A DNA stretch of 64,000 nucleotides from NCBI RefSeq assembly GCF_001625565.1, contig NZ_AUXS01000056.1:53662-117661 (forward strand), in the 5' to 3' direction. The first letter of the stretch is position 1; each line of letters begins with the position of its first letter. Positions 54,173-63,700 of the stretch are shown piece after piece. Source of the DNA: Pseudoalteromonas luteoviolacea NCIMB 1944 (GTDB lineage Bacteria; Pseudomonadota; Gammaproteobacteria; Enterobacterales; Alteromonadaceae). The position numbers and the translations under genes are program-made. The notes beneath the pieces were generated by a model. That model worked only from the letters and a program-made list of their open reading frames with translations, had not been told where the DNA came from and did not search any database.

Positions 54173-55279
54173 CGAGTTCTCTTCTCCCACATTGGTTACT
54201 TCCCTTGGAGGAGAGCGCTAGGAGTCTTTGGCAACAATTTCATCATTGCAATCAAGTCTATTCATAAGCACAACCTTCTACCATTCGGCTAACGTTTCGT
54301 CTTAATGTGCGAAGCAAATTATCCAGTATTTCGTGACATAAGATACATTCACGCATCTATTGGTGCTAATAATATTGTGACAATCGGCTGCTATGGCTAA
54401 ATGCAGCTTACGTTAAGTTTGGGTTTGCTTTGTACCTGACCTTAGCTTTTAGGCCGATATTGTCGAAAACAGTATTGATAAACTACCGTATTGTTGGTTC
54501 GGTATAGAACATTCAATACTTTAGCTCGCTAACATAAGCAGATTTAGTAAGGTGACTAAATTAAGGAGTGAGTTAGCAAAGTCTTCTGGTGCTCCAAGTT
54601 GCAAATTAAATACCGAAAGAAGTGTCAGGTTAGTTTTAATTAGTAAGGTGGCGTGTTTATCTCAACGGCCTTATCCATCATATTGTTCTGCATTTACCAT
54701 TTTTCATAGCGTGCCCACAGAGCCACATTACCGAGTTATATCAATGTTTGTTTGGGCAGCAGATCAGTTGTTAATTTTTTAGTCGTGGAGCTAGGGCTGC
54801 GATATTTTTAATACTTGTCATATTAAGAGTCAGAATTCCAGTTAATTGAGTAACAAGGCAGTCTGTTACCCATATCTTAGAGTTATCACGCTTACCATAG
54901 CTAAAGCAGGTTTAAGAGAGTAATGATGCTGGAGTTAAAAGTGACTAAATATGCTCGCTTGATACATAATAAATAATTTAATTTTTTTGTATGTCAGTGA
55001 CGCCACAAGACCTCTTTGTTACTTAATATATTCGCTCGATAACAAGCGTATTCTATGGTTTGAAATTAGAAGGGACACTTTCGTTGTGGGGACCTGCATG
55101 TAGGTTAAGTTGGTCTATAAATATTTTTATATTATTTAAGTTAAATTATTCTTTTATATCTAGCTTATTGTTTAGAATTTATTTGAATTTTAACTGCTTT
55201 ATGTATATCTTCTGCGAATCGACAAAAGACACATGGAAAGTGAGTTGTAGATTGTCACACTCCTTTTCTAAGAAAGTTA
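54173..55279. other. Gene-poor region before the type I secretion operon
   Basis: About 1.1 kb with no ORF that shows family resemblance or a normal ribosome site. Frames at 54552-54782 and 55060-55290 look spurious (no Shine-Dalgarno site, unlikely composition). AT content increases toward 55200, where the promoter of the secretion operon should lie. Possibly decayed or foreign DNA. Confidence 0.4.
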
Positions 55280-57481
55280 ATGACAGATAGCAATAAAAAT
55301 AGACTATTTGAATCAGGGATAAAAGCACTATCTATAATAGGCCGGTTACATCAAAAGCCCATTGATTCAGCACATTTGATTCATGAATATACTGCAGAGG
55401 TGCAGTCGCACCCTGAACTAGCAACAATCCAATTGTTAAGAGCTGCGAAGGCGTGTGGGTTTAAAGCCAAAGAATACCGTGTATCTCTCAAAACACTTGA
55501 AAAAGGAGTTTTTCCAATACTCGCTAAGCATACGAGCGGACACTATTTTATTATTGTAAGTATTAAAAATGGACAGGCTCTTGTTCACGATAGCTACAGC
55601 AGTGAGCAGCAACGCACTATGAGTATTGCTGACGTTGATAAAATATCAGAATGTGAATATATCTTGCTCACTCCAAGAAAAGGCATTTTAGCTCAAAATG
55701 AAGCATTTGGATTTAAATGGTTTGTACCTGCGCTAATACGTTATAAAACATATTTTTGTGATGTGGTATCTGCTTCGTTTTTTATTCAACTACTTGCTCT
55801 CGCCTCACCTATTTTTTTTCAAGTGGCCATTGATAAAGTAATGGTACACAAGGGGATGACTACGTTAGATGTACTTGCCGTAGGGTTTCTTGCAGTCATT
55901 ATATTCGAAGTTATTCTAAGTGGTTTGCGAACATATCTATTTAGCCATACTACAAATCGTATTGATGTAGAGTTGGGAAGTAAACTCTATCAGCACATGC
56001 TTGCATTACCCATATCATATTTCAAGTCAAGACGGGTAGGAGATACTGTTGCAAGGCTTAAAGAACTAGATTCTGTGCGTGAATTTATGACAGGTTCCTC
56101 CTTAACTGTTGTTTTGGATTTGTTTTTTACACTTGTATTTTTTAGCGTCATGTTTTATTACGCGCCATTGTTGGCATGGATTGTAGTGGGCAGTTTGCCA
56201 TTTTATTGCATTATTGCCATGTTGCTTGGTCCTAAGCTGCGAGTTACGTTAGAGAAAAAGTTTCAGTGTAGTGCTGAAAATCATGCTTTTTTGGTTGAAT
56301 CGGTCAACGGCGTTGAGACGATTAAGTCTTCGGCAGTAGAGCCACAAATGCGCAGTCAGTGGAATGACAAATTGGCAAATTATGTGTCAGTTTCTTTTTC
56401 AGCGACACAGCTAAACAATATATATGGCCAGCTTGCCAGTTTAATCACTAAAGTCACTGGATTACTAATACTTTATTTTGGCGCAATCGCGGTTACCAAC
56501 GGTGATCTGACAATTGGGCAGTTCATCGCGTTTAATATTCTAGCTCAGCGAGTATCAGCTCCAATCATGCGGTTTGCAAATCTATGGCAAGACTTTCAAC
56601 AAGCCAGAATTTCGGTGGCAAGATTGGGTGATATTCTCAATACACCAACGGAGCAAAGTAACGGAAATAAGATCTCTTTGCCTGATCTTCAAGGCGAAAT
56701 ATGCTTTGACCATGTCAACTTTGGCTATACACCAGAGCGTCCAAAAGTACTAGAAAATCTTAGTTTTAAGGTAAACTCTGGTGAAGTAACTGGCATTGTT
56801 GGACGTTCAGGTTCTGGTAAGAGCTCGTTAACTAAGCTCATCCAACGTTTGTATTTACCTCAATCGGGCAGAGTACTAGTTGATGGTGTAGATACCAGCC
56901 TTATTGACCCAGACTGGCTCAGACAAAATGTGGGCGTGGTTTTGCAAGAAAACTTTTTACTCAACGCAAGTATTCGAGAAAACATCGCATTATCTGATCC
57001 TTCAGCCTCGCTTGAGCACGTCATTGAGGTTGCAAAATTGGCAGGTGCACATGAATTTATATTGGAAATGCCTCATGCCTATGACACACAGATAGGTGAA
57101 CAAGGTGGTTTATTATCCGGGGGACAAAGGCAGCGAATTGCTATTGCAAGAGCTCTGTTGAGCAATCCCGCAGTTTTAATTTTCGACGAAGCGACCAGTG
57201 CACTTGATTACGAGTCTGAGCACATCATTCAACGTAATATGGCAAAGATATGTAAAGGGCGTACTGTATTCATTATTGCTCACAGACTTTCAGCAGTGCG
57301 AGGTGCTAGCAATATTTTGGTACTCGACAAAGGCCGTTTAATAGAGCAAGGAGATCACTCGACCTTACTGAAAAAAGGTGGACACTATGCTTATTTATGC
57401 CGTTTGCAGGGAGGTGCTCCTTCACAAAAAGTGCCGATAAGGCGAAGTACCACATCAAGTCAGGAACGTGAAAATGGCTAA
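55280..57481 (+). CDS. Type I secretion ABC transporter (HlyB/RtxB-like, inactive C39 domain)
   Basis: 733 residues. The N-terminal C39-like domain (about 1-135) lacks the protease Cys: its place reads IIGRLHQKPIDSA, as in HlyB. Six helices follow (about 160-440), then an ATPase with Walker A VGRSGSGKSS (near 508), LLSGGQRQRIAIARALL and Walker B LIFDEATSALDYES. HlyB-type transporters export RTX proteins without cutting a leader. The gene overlaps the HlyD gene and lies 4 kb before an RTX protein, the likely cargo. The TolC-type outer-membrane partner is not in the window. Confidence 0.94.
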   Translation: MTDSNKNRLFESGIKALSIIGRLHQKPIDSAHLIHEYTAEVQSHPELATIQLLRAAKACGFKAKEYRVSLKTLEKGVFPILAKHTSGHYFIIVSIKNGQALVHDSYSSEQQRTMSIADVDKISECEYILLTPRKGILAQNEAFGFKWFVPALIRYKTYFCDVVSASFFIQLLALASPIFFQVAIDKVMVHKGMTTLDVLAVGFLAVIIFEVILSGLRTYLFSHTTNRIDVELGSKLYQHMLALPISYFKSRRVGDTVARLKELDSVREFMTGSSLTVVLDLFFTLVFFSVMFYYAPLLAWIVVGSLPFYCIIAMLLGPKLRVTLEKKFQCSAENHAFLVESVNGVETIKSSAVEPQMRSQWNDKLANYVSVSFSATQLNNIYGQLASLITKVTGLLILYFGAIAVTNGDLTIGQFIAFNILAQRVSAPIMRFANLWQDFQQARISVARLGDILNTPTEQSNGNKISLPDLQGEICFDHVNFGYTPERPKVLENLSFKVNSGEVTGIVGRSGSGKSSLTKLIQRLYLPQSGRVLVDGVDTSLIDPDWLRQNVGVVLQENFLLNASIRENIALSDPSASLEHVIEVAKLAGAHEFILEMPHAYDTQIGEQGGLLSGGQRQRIAIARALLSNPAVLIFDEATSALDYESEHIIQRNMAKICKGRTVFIIAHRLSAVRGASNILVLDKGRLIEQGDHSTLLKKGGHYAYLCRLQGGAPSQKVPIRRSTTSSQERENG

Positions 57482-58811
57482 ATCGAATAAAGTTAATTTT
57501 GAGTTTTTGCCTGCTGCGTTGGAAATTCAAGCCGCGCCAGCGCCTCGGTGGGCACGCAGTATTATGTGGTCCCTGGTCATTTTTCTTGTTATAGCCATTG
57601 TTTGGTTATGCTGGGGCAGAATAGATATTGTGGCGTCAGCGCAAGGGAAGCTTGTTCCACAACAACAAGTACAAGTGATCCAGCCTATCGAAACTGGAGC
57701 TGTTTTAGCAGTTCATATTGAAGAGGGCAGTCAAGTGGTAGCAGGTCAAGTTTTATTAGAGTTAGACCCCGCTATTACACTTGCGGACAAGCAAGATTTA
57801 ACGGCTCAACTTGACCATGTTAATGCTCAGGTTGATCGCTTAAGAGAGTTATTACTATTTGCACAACAAGTTTCTGAAAATGATGAGGGGCAAATAAGTT
57901 CTGTTACTCAAAAAAGTGTACACAATGATACAGATTACAACTTGCTTTTAAGCCAAATAAAGGAGTTTCAGCAAAGCCGGCGTGCAGCTTGGTCTGTGAT
58001 AGGGGGTCTGGAGGCTCAATTGATAGGAGCACAGTTAAGTGTCAAAAAAATTCAAACTATGCTGCCTTTAATTGAAGAGCGAACACAATCACTAAAAGTA
58101 CTTGAAAATGAGAAACTTGTTGCTAGAGAGCAATATTTAGCTCTTAAACAAGAAGCGCTTGATCTTGCTGGGCAGCTACCGATTGAGCAAGCTACAGTTC
58201 GTGAATTGAAATCTCAAGTTAACCAAGCAAAAGCGCAGTATGCTCTATTGTTAACGGACTTCAGAAAACAATCTCTTATAGAACTCAATGATGCTCTATC
58301 TCGTCAAGCAACGCTAAAGCAGCAGCTAGCAAAAAGTACATTTTTAGAGGAAAAAACGCGATTGGTGGCACCTGTTTCTGGCACTGTTGAGGCATTAAGT
58401 GTGACTACAATTGGTCAAATTGTGACTCCTGCACAAGAGCTGATGCGGATTGTGCCTAAAAATGACACGCTTATAGTTGATGCTGGATTGTTAAATAAGG
58501 ACATCGGGTTTGTTTTCAACGGGCAAGTGGTAGAAGTTAAAATAGAGAGTTTTCCATTTACGCGATATGGCGTTATAGAAGGTAAAGTTATTGATGTGTC
58601 AATGGATGCCATAGAGCATGACGTTCATGGCTTAGTTTTTCCAATTAAAGTTTCGATAGAAAAACAATTAATGTTGATTGATGGACGCACAGTTGCGTTG
58701 TCATCTGGAATGGCTGCCACCGCAGAAGTGAAGACAGGTTATCGACGTATTATCGAGTTTTTATTATCCCCAATTATTCAAAGTGTCGATGAAGGTGCCA
58801 GAGAAAGATAA
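57474..58811 (+). CDS. Type I secretion adaptor (HlyD family)
   Basis: 445 residues. N-terminal cytosolic tail and one helix (about 25-48: SIMWSLVIFLVIAIVWLCW), lipoyl halves (VIQPIETGAVLAVHIEEGSQVVAG and the later APVSGTVEALSVTTIGQIVTPA), a long coiled coil (about 95-285) and the C-terminal barrel with the conserved HlyD ending PFTRYGVIEGKV...DG. ATG 57474 has AGGA 8 nt upstream and overlaps the HlyB stop by 8 bp. GTG 57468 is an alternative. It bridges the ABC protein and an outer-membrane channel. Confidence 0.94.
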   Translation: MAKSNKVNFEFLPAALEIQAAPAPRWARSIMWSLVIFLVIAIVWLCWGRIDIVASAQGKLVPQQQVQVIQPIETGAVLAVHIEEGSQVVAGQVLLELDPAITLADKQDLTAQLDHVNAQVDRLRELLLFAQQVSENDEGQISSVTQKSVHNDTDYNLLLSQIKEFQQSRRAAWSVIGGLEAQLIGAQLSVKKIQTMLPLIEERTQSLKVLENEKLVAREQYLALKQEALDLAGQLPIEQATVRELKSQVNQAKAQYALLLTDFRKQSLIELNDALSRQATLKQQLAKSTFLEEKTRLVAPVSGTVEALSVTTIGQIVTPAQELMRIVPKNDTLIVDAGLLNKDIGFVFNGQVVEVKIESFPFTRYGVIEGKVIDVSMDAIEHDVHGLVFPIKVSIEKQLMLIDGRTVALSSGMAATAEVKTGYRRIIEFLLSPIIQSVDEGARER

Positions 58812-58836
58812 AACATGCAATGAAGGAGTGAAAACA

Positions 58837-59841
58837 ATGAATAAAGTGATATATGGCGTGACCTTATTGTTGCTTAGCAGTCACGGGATGGCTGCGGGGT
58901 TTGACTGCCAAAAAGCAGCCACAAAGGTTGAAAAGCTCATTTGTAGTGACAGTGCACTGTCTCAGTTAGATGAAGATATGGGGATTGCATATCGCAACAA
59001 GCGGGCGTCCTTGTATGGTGTGAAAAGGCAACAGTATTTGGTAAAGCAGCGCAACTGGTTAAAACAGGTCCGGAATAAATGTGAGGCAGTGGCATGTTTA
59101 AAAAAGGTTTATCAAGCGCGTATTTGGGAGATAAATGGCCAAAAAGCGCCGTTACCAAACTTTAGGATCACCAAAGGCCAAGGTTACACCGTATGCGAAG
59201 CATTTTTAAAAGTACTGAACCGCACTCCGAGAGAAGAGCTCAAAGCGTGCGGCTTACCTAATTTAACAGGTTCTGGGTTTAAACCAGTGGAGTTTACCGA
59301 AGTACTCGCTGATAAAGCTCTACAGATGGATAAAAAATATTATGAGCTTATTAACTATAGAGTGCCTTACGAGACAGTCGAAGCGCAGCGAATAAGCCGC
59401 TACCAGTCAGGTTTTTATCGCATCTATACTGGGGTGTTGACCATAGATGGCAAAAGAGAGCCTGTGATTCAGGTGACGCAGCCCTCTTCAGGATGTTACA
59501 CACCACCCAAAGGCGAGTACTTTTCGCTTGCAAATGCATTTAAAGATGACTGGAAAACATTCAGCGATGAAAAAAAGCTGAACTTTTCGAAGTCTGCTGG
59601 CGTTTTCAAAGGGCATGTTTCTACTGATATGAACTTAAACACACGTTCACTAGATTCAGGTGAGTTTGTTCAATTTAATGACGGATCTTACTTAATTGAT
59701 ATGTTTAGTTTACGCAGGAAAAACTTAAATAAAGATTGGACAGGAAAAAATCGAGTTTTTTTGTATGAATTTGATAGAAAAACAGGAACAAACTCTCGTT
59801 TTGAGAGTAAAAAGCGTTGCGACTATTGGTATAACTACTAA
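58837..59841 (+). CDS. Periplasmic LprI/DUF1311-type protein, candidate lysozyme-inhibitor immunity protein
   Basis: 334 residues. A signal peptide (cleaved after GMAA), then an LprI-type domain (about 21-100): GFDCQKAATKVEKLICSDSA, SQLDEDMGIAYRNKR, QRNWLKQVRNKCEAVACLKK and VYQARIWEING. These match the family's Cys pairs and QRxWL motif. LprI proteins bind and inhibit lysozyme (Mycobacterium LprI). The remaining about 230 residues are a domain I do not recognise, with SSGCYTPPKGEYF and a C-terminal Cys. AAGGAG lies 8 nt before ATG 58837. It sits between the export genes and the lysozyme-headed RTX gene, the usual place for an immunity protein. Inference, not proof. Confidence 0.82.
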   Translation: MNKVIYGVTLLLLSSHGMAAGFDCQKAATKVEKLICSDSALSQLDEDMGIAYRNKRASLYGVKRQQYLVKQRNWLKQVRNKCEAVACLKKVYQARIWEINGQKAPLPNFRITKGQGYTVCEAFLKVLNRTPREELKACGLPNLTGSGFKPVEFTEVLADKALQMDKKYYELINYRVPYETVEAQRISRYQSGFYRIYTGVLTIDGKREPVIQVTQPSSGCYTPPKGEYFSLANAFKDDWKTFSDEKKLNFSKSAGVFKGHVSTDMNLNTRSLDSGEFVQFNDGSYLIDMFSLRRKNLNKDWTGKNRVFLYEFDRKTGTNSRFESKKRCDYWYNY

Positions 59842-59858
59842 AAAAAGGATTGTGATAA

Positions 59859-60725
59859 ATGATGGAACGAGATTATGAAGCACTATTAAGATCTATGTTG
59901 GATGTGGAAGGCAAAAGCTATGTAGTATATTTAGATCACAAAGGTATCCCCACTATGGGAGTTGGTTTTAACCTTCAGGAAAAAGATATAGTAAAAAAAA
60001 TCATCAATCAAATGGGATATACCCCAGATAGCATTGGTATTGATAATCATAGAAAGCTTATAGATGAAATAGTTGACATTGCTGAAGAGAACTGGACGGA
60101 GGCGAATTTAAGCTCCAAAATAGAGAGTATTGAAAGTCAGCTCGCCACTTACAAAGGGCAAGTACAAGATCAGGCCATTAAAGACTCCCTCAGAGACAGC
60201 TTTGAATTTAACAATTTAACCGAAATGACCCCTATTTTTGAGGGATTGATTCGCGAATACGAAACCAATACGATTCATGAAATACAAAGAGAATATAACG
60301 CAAAGCATAAAACCAACCTGACTACTGACGATATTCAAGAGGTATGGAATGGACTAAGTGAGCGCCAAAAAGGTGGAATTCTTTCCATGGTATACAATGG
60401 TGGCGCGGACGGCATGATTGGGAAGGGGATTTCTACAGCGCTGGTTGATGGCGATGTAGCCGGCGTATTTTGGGAGATTGCATTTAATAGCCTTGCACCG
60501 AATGACCTAAATGGCGACGGGGTTATAGCCGAGCGACTTTGGTCTGAGCAAAAGCGCAGAGCCGATGAGGCCCATGAGTTTATCGAGGATGTGCTAAAAA
60601 CGGCGATTTCTTTCAACGACTTAACATATTTAACTTACTTAAAGATAAGTTTTCGGATATTGAAGCTATTTATGAGAGCTTGTATGATCTCACGTATGAG
60701 ACTGACGAAGACGGTAATCGCATAG
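59859..60725 (+). CDS. T4-lysozyme-like (GH24) N-terminal part of a frameshifted RTX protein
   Basis: 288 codons before a stop, but only about 246 are native. Residues 9-39 read LLRSMLDVEGKSYVVYLD then HKGIPTMGVGFNL. Glu17, Asp26 and Thr32 are spaced 9 and 6 residues, exactly as E11, D20 and T26 of T4 lysozyme. The later LSERQKGGILSMVYNGGADG corresponds to T4's LDAVRRAALINMVFQMG, and NSLAPNDLNGDG leads to AERLWSEQKRRADEAHEF. So muramidase activity on peptidoglycan is predicted. After 60600 the frame turns to nonsense, while the RTX reading continues one base offset. Start ATG 59859 or 59862; AGGA is 10-11 nt away. Confidence 0.88.
   Translation: MMERDYEALLRSMLDVEGKSYVVYLDHKGIPTMGVGFNLQEKDIVKKIINQMGYTPDSIGIDNHRKLIDEIVDIAEENWTEANLSSKIESIESQLATYKGQVQDQAIKDSLRDSFEFNNLTEMTPIFEGLIREYETNTIHEIQREYNAKHKTNLTTDDIQEVWNGLSERQKGGILSMVYNGGADGMIGKGISTALVDGDVAGVFWEIAFNSLAPNDLNGDGVIAERLWSEQKRRADEAHEFIEDVLKTAISFNDLTYLTYLKISFRILKLFMRACMISRMRLTKTVIA
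60596..60600 (+). other. Frameshift point (A5) joining lysozyme and RTX frames
   Basis: The lysozyme frame reads GTG CTA AAA ACG GCG; with one more A it becomes CTA AAA AAC GGC GAT TTC, continuing FQRLNIFNLLKDKFSDIEAI into the RTX frame. The RTX frame has a TGA just upstream (about 60573) and no ATG before 60848, so one gene broken by one base is the better reading. Confidence 0.7.
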
Positions 60726-63700
60726 TAAAAGTTGAAAAAACTCAACTTGAGCGTTATTTACAAAGTGTTGACTACGTAAATAATATATTAAGTGGACTCG
60801 GTGATTCATTGGGGCTAGAGGCGGCGACATTCGATCCGGATTTTAGAATGCTCTTTAGCGAAAACCTTGAGCAATGTCTTGCAGAAATAAAAACTGAATT
60901 TGAAGAAATCAATGACAACTTGCGGCTGAGAGATCCGTTGATTTTAGATTTAAACGGTGACGGTGTTCAAACCATTCACGTAGACGCTGGTGTACTGTTT
61001 GACCATGATGGGAGTGGATTAAAGCAGGGTACTGGCTGGATATCAAAGGAGGATGGGTTTTTAGTCCTTGATCTGAACAATAATGGTCAGATAGATAACG
61101 GCTTAGAGTTGTTTGGAGATAATACTCGATTGGCTGGGCAACCTGATCAAATTGCAGAGCATGGCTTTAGTGCGTTGAAAAGTTATGACACCAATGGAGA
61201 CGGCAAAATTGATGCTCAAGATGACGTCTACTTTAGTTTACAAATTTGGCAAGATCTTAACCAAGATGGTATTAGCCAAGAGGGGGAGCTCAAATACCTG
61301 ACTGAGTGGGGGATAGACTCCATCTCATATGATTATGTTAGGGTCTCAAATTCTCAGTCCGGTAATAGAATCGAATATGAGAGCTCCTTTACTTGGTCTG
61401 ATGGTCAACGGGGTGATGTTTCGGCGCTATTCTTTGCCAGTAACTCCTTTAATTCCGTATTTGTTGAAAAATTCCCTATTTCAGAGCGGGCGGCAAAGTT
61501 ACCTGATGCGCAGGGTTTTGGAGGTGTAAGGTCGCTGCGTGAAGCTGCTTCACAAAATAGTCGCTTAGCTGAACTGCTAGAGCAGTTTGTGTCTTTGGAT
61601 AATCGCAGTGATCAGCGCGCACTAATGGACAAAATATTGTTCGAATATAGCGAAACCTCAGCTTTAGATAGTTTATTTGATGAGTTTTCGCGAATTAATG
61701 TGAACCCAAATACCTATAAAATTGCTGGTAATGACTGGACAAAATTGGCCGTAATTGAAGCTTTTGGTGGTGATATAGAGTCTATTTATGAAATAAAGAG
61801 GTCTTCTTCATTTGCGGTTTTGAAACCGTTTATCGGAAATGATGATTTAAGTTCTCGATTAAGAGATTCGGTCTACAAGGCATATGATTCAATTGAAGAT
61901 GCTATTTATATTCAAATTGCATTGCAAACAAGGCTTAAATCACTCACGGACACCATCGTTTTTTCATTCAGTAATGGCAGCTTGATGTTTGATTATGGTG
62001 AATTTGAAATCGCCATTGGTACACATATTACGGCAGACCCAGTAAATGGTTTATTAGATTTATATGATCTGGTCCGATTTTACCCTTTGCTCACGAAAAG
62101 TGATTATGAAGGCTATAAGTTGTTTTTCTCTGAGTTGGCAAAATTCAGTGGTGATCAGAGTGTGATGGAGACATTAGCTAAGGATATACCCCTAATAAAT
62201 ATGCGTGATGAAAATATCACGTTTAGCCGAGATGTGGATTTAGTTGTCGGGACAGATGGACAAGATAAGGTTTACACCTTGGCTGGTGATGACTTTATTG
62301 CTGGCATGGGGGGAGATGATGTATTGCAAGGAGGTCTAGGTGACGATTATTTAGATGGAGGTGAGGGAGCTGACACTATTGTCGGCGGTGAAGGAGATGA
62401 CATATTAAGAGGTGGATCAGGAAGTGATGTACTCAAAGGTGGTAATGGTAATGATACTTATATATACGAACTTGGTGATGGTAACACCATAATAGACAAT
62501 TACGACCTTTCAAAAACCTCTCAGGATATTCTCAAGCTTGGAAAAGGTATTTTAGCTAGCGATATACGACTAAGTACACATAACCGGAATTTAGTAATCA
62601 CACTTAATGATGGCTCTGCAATCACACTAAAAAACTTCCTTGGTGACTCTTCTTCAAACAAAATTTCATCAATTCAATTTGCAGATGGCAGCCACTGGAC
62701 AGCACAAAACATTAAAGAACGGTTTTTTGCCAGCACGGAAAATAACGACTCAATCACGGGAACCGTTGAGTCTGACCGAATATTGGGCAAGGGTGGTAAC
62801 GACTATATAGAAGGAGTTTCTGGCAGCGATTTCTTAGATGGCGGTGACGGTAACGATACCTTGATTGTCGGGCAAACAGCAAGCAGTAAGTACGAACAGA
62901 ACACCCTAGTTGGTGGCAAAGGCGATGATATTATCAAGGGGTATTGGAGTTCAGACACGTATATCTACAACCTAGGAGATGGTCACGATGTGATCTATGA
63001 ATTTGGTTCGAATGAGAGCTCGGATCAAATTATCTTAGGCAAAGGCATTTCGAAAGACCAAGTAATTGCAGTGCGAGTTGGAGACGACATTACCTTAAAG
63101 ATTTTAGATATCACAGGTAGCATTGTTGGCTCAATCACGTTGGCAGGCGCCTTTATTGATAAAAGTGATATTGTTGATAATGTCGTATTTAGTGATGGTG
63201 CGGTTTTAACAGCTGAAGAAATATTTAAGTCGGCCCAGATACAAATGGGTACCGAGGGCAAGGATATATTGCTAGGGTCTGTGCAAAGTGAGCTGCTATA
63301 CGGTTTAGCTGGCGATGATCAAATAGACGGAGTAGCAGGAAACGATTACTTAGATGGCGGTGACGGTAACGATACCTTAATTGTTGGACAAATTGCGGGC
63401 AACAAATATGCAAAGAATACTCTAGTAGGCGGTAAAGGCGATGACATTCTTAAGGGGCATTTGAGTTCAGAAACATATATCTACAATTTAGGAGATGGTC
63501 ACGATGTAATATATGAATCCGGATGGAGTGAGAGCTCGGATCAAATTATCCTAGGTGAAGGTATTTTAAAAGACCAAGTAAAAGCTGTGCGAGTTGGTGA
63601 TGACATTACCTTACAAATATTAGATGTTGATGACAAAGTAGTAGGGTCAATTACGCTCGCTGGGGCCTTTATTGATAAGAATGATATTGTCGATACCGTG

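Noticed and set aside
54552..54782. 76-codon ORF on the plus strand
   Set aside because: No ribosome site, no family resemblance and a composition unlike neighbouring genes. Likely chance in decayed DNA.
55060..55290. 76-codon ORF overlapping the start of the HlyB-like gene
   Set aside because: Low-complexity, Phe/Ile-rich content in AT-rich DNA, no Shine-Dalgarno site, and it overlaps a well-supported gene.
55280..55690. Active C39 peptidase that could cut the double-glycine peptide at 38772
   Set aside because: The catalytic Cys is absent from the domain, as in HlyB; it is a substrate-handling, non-cleaving C39-like domain.
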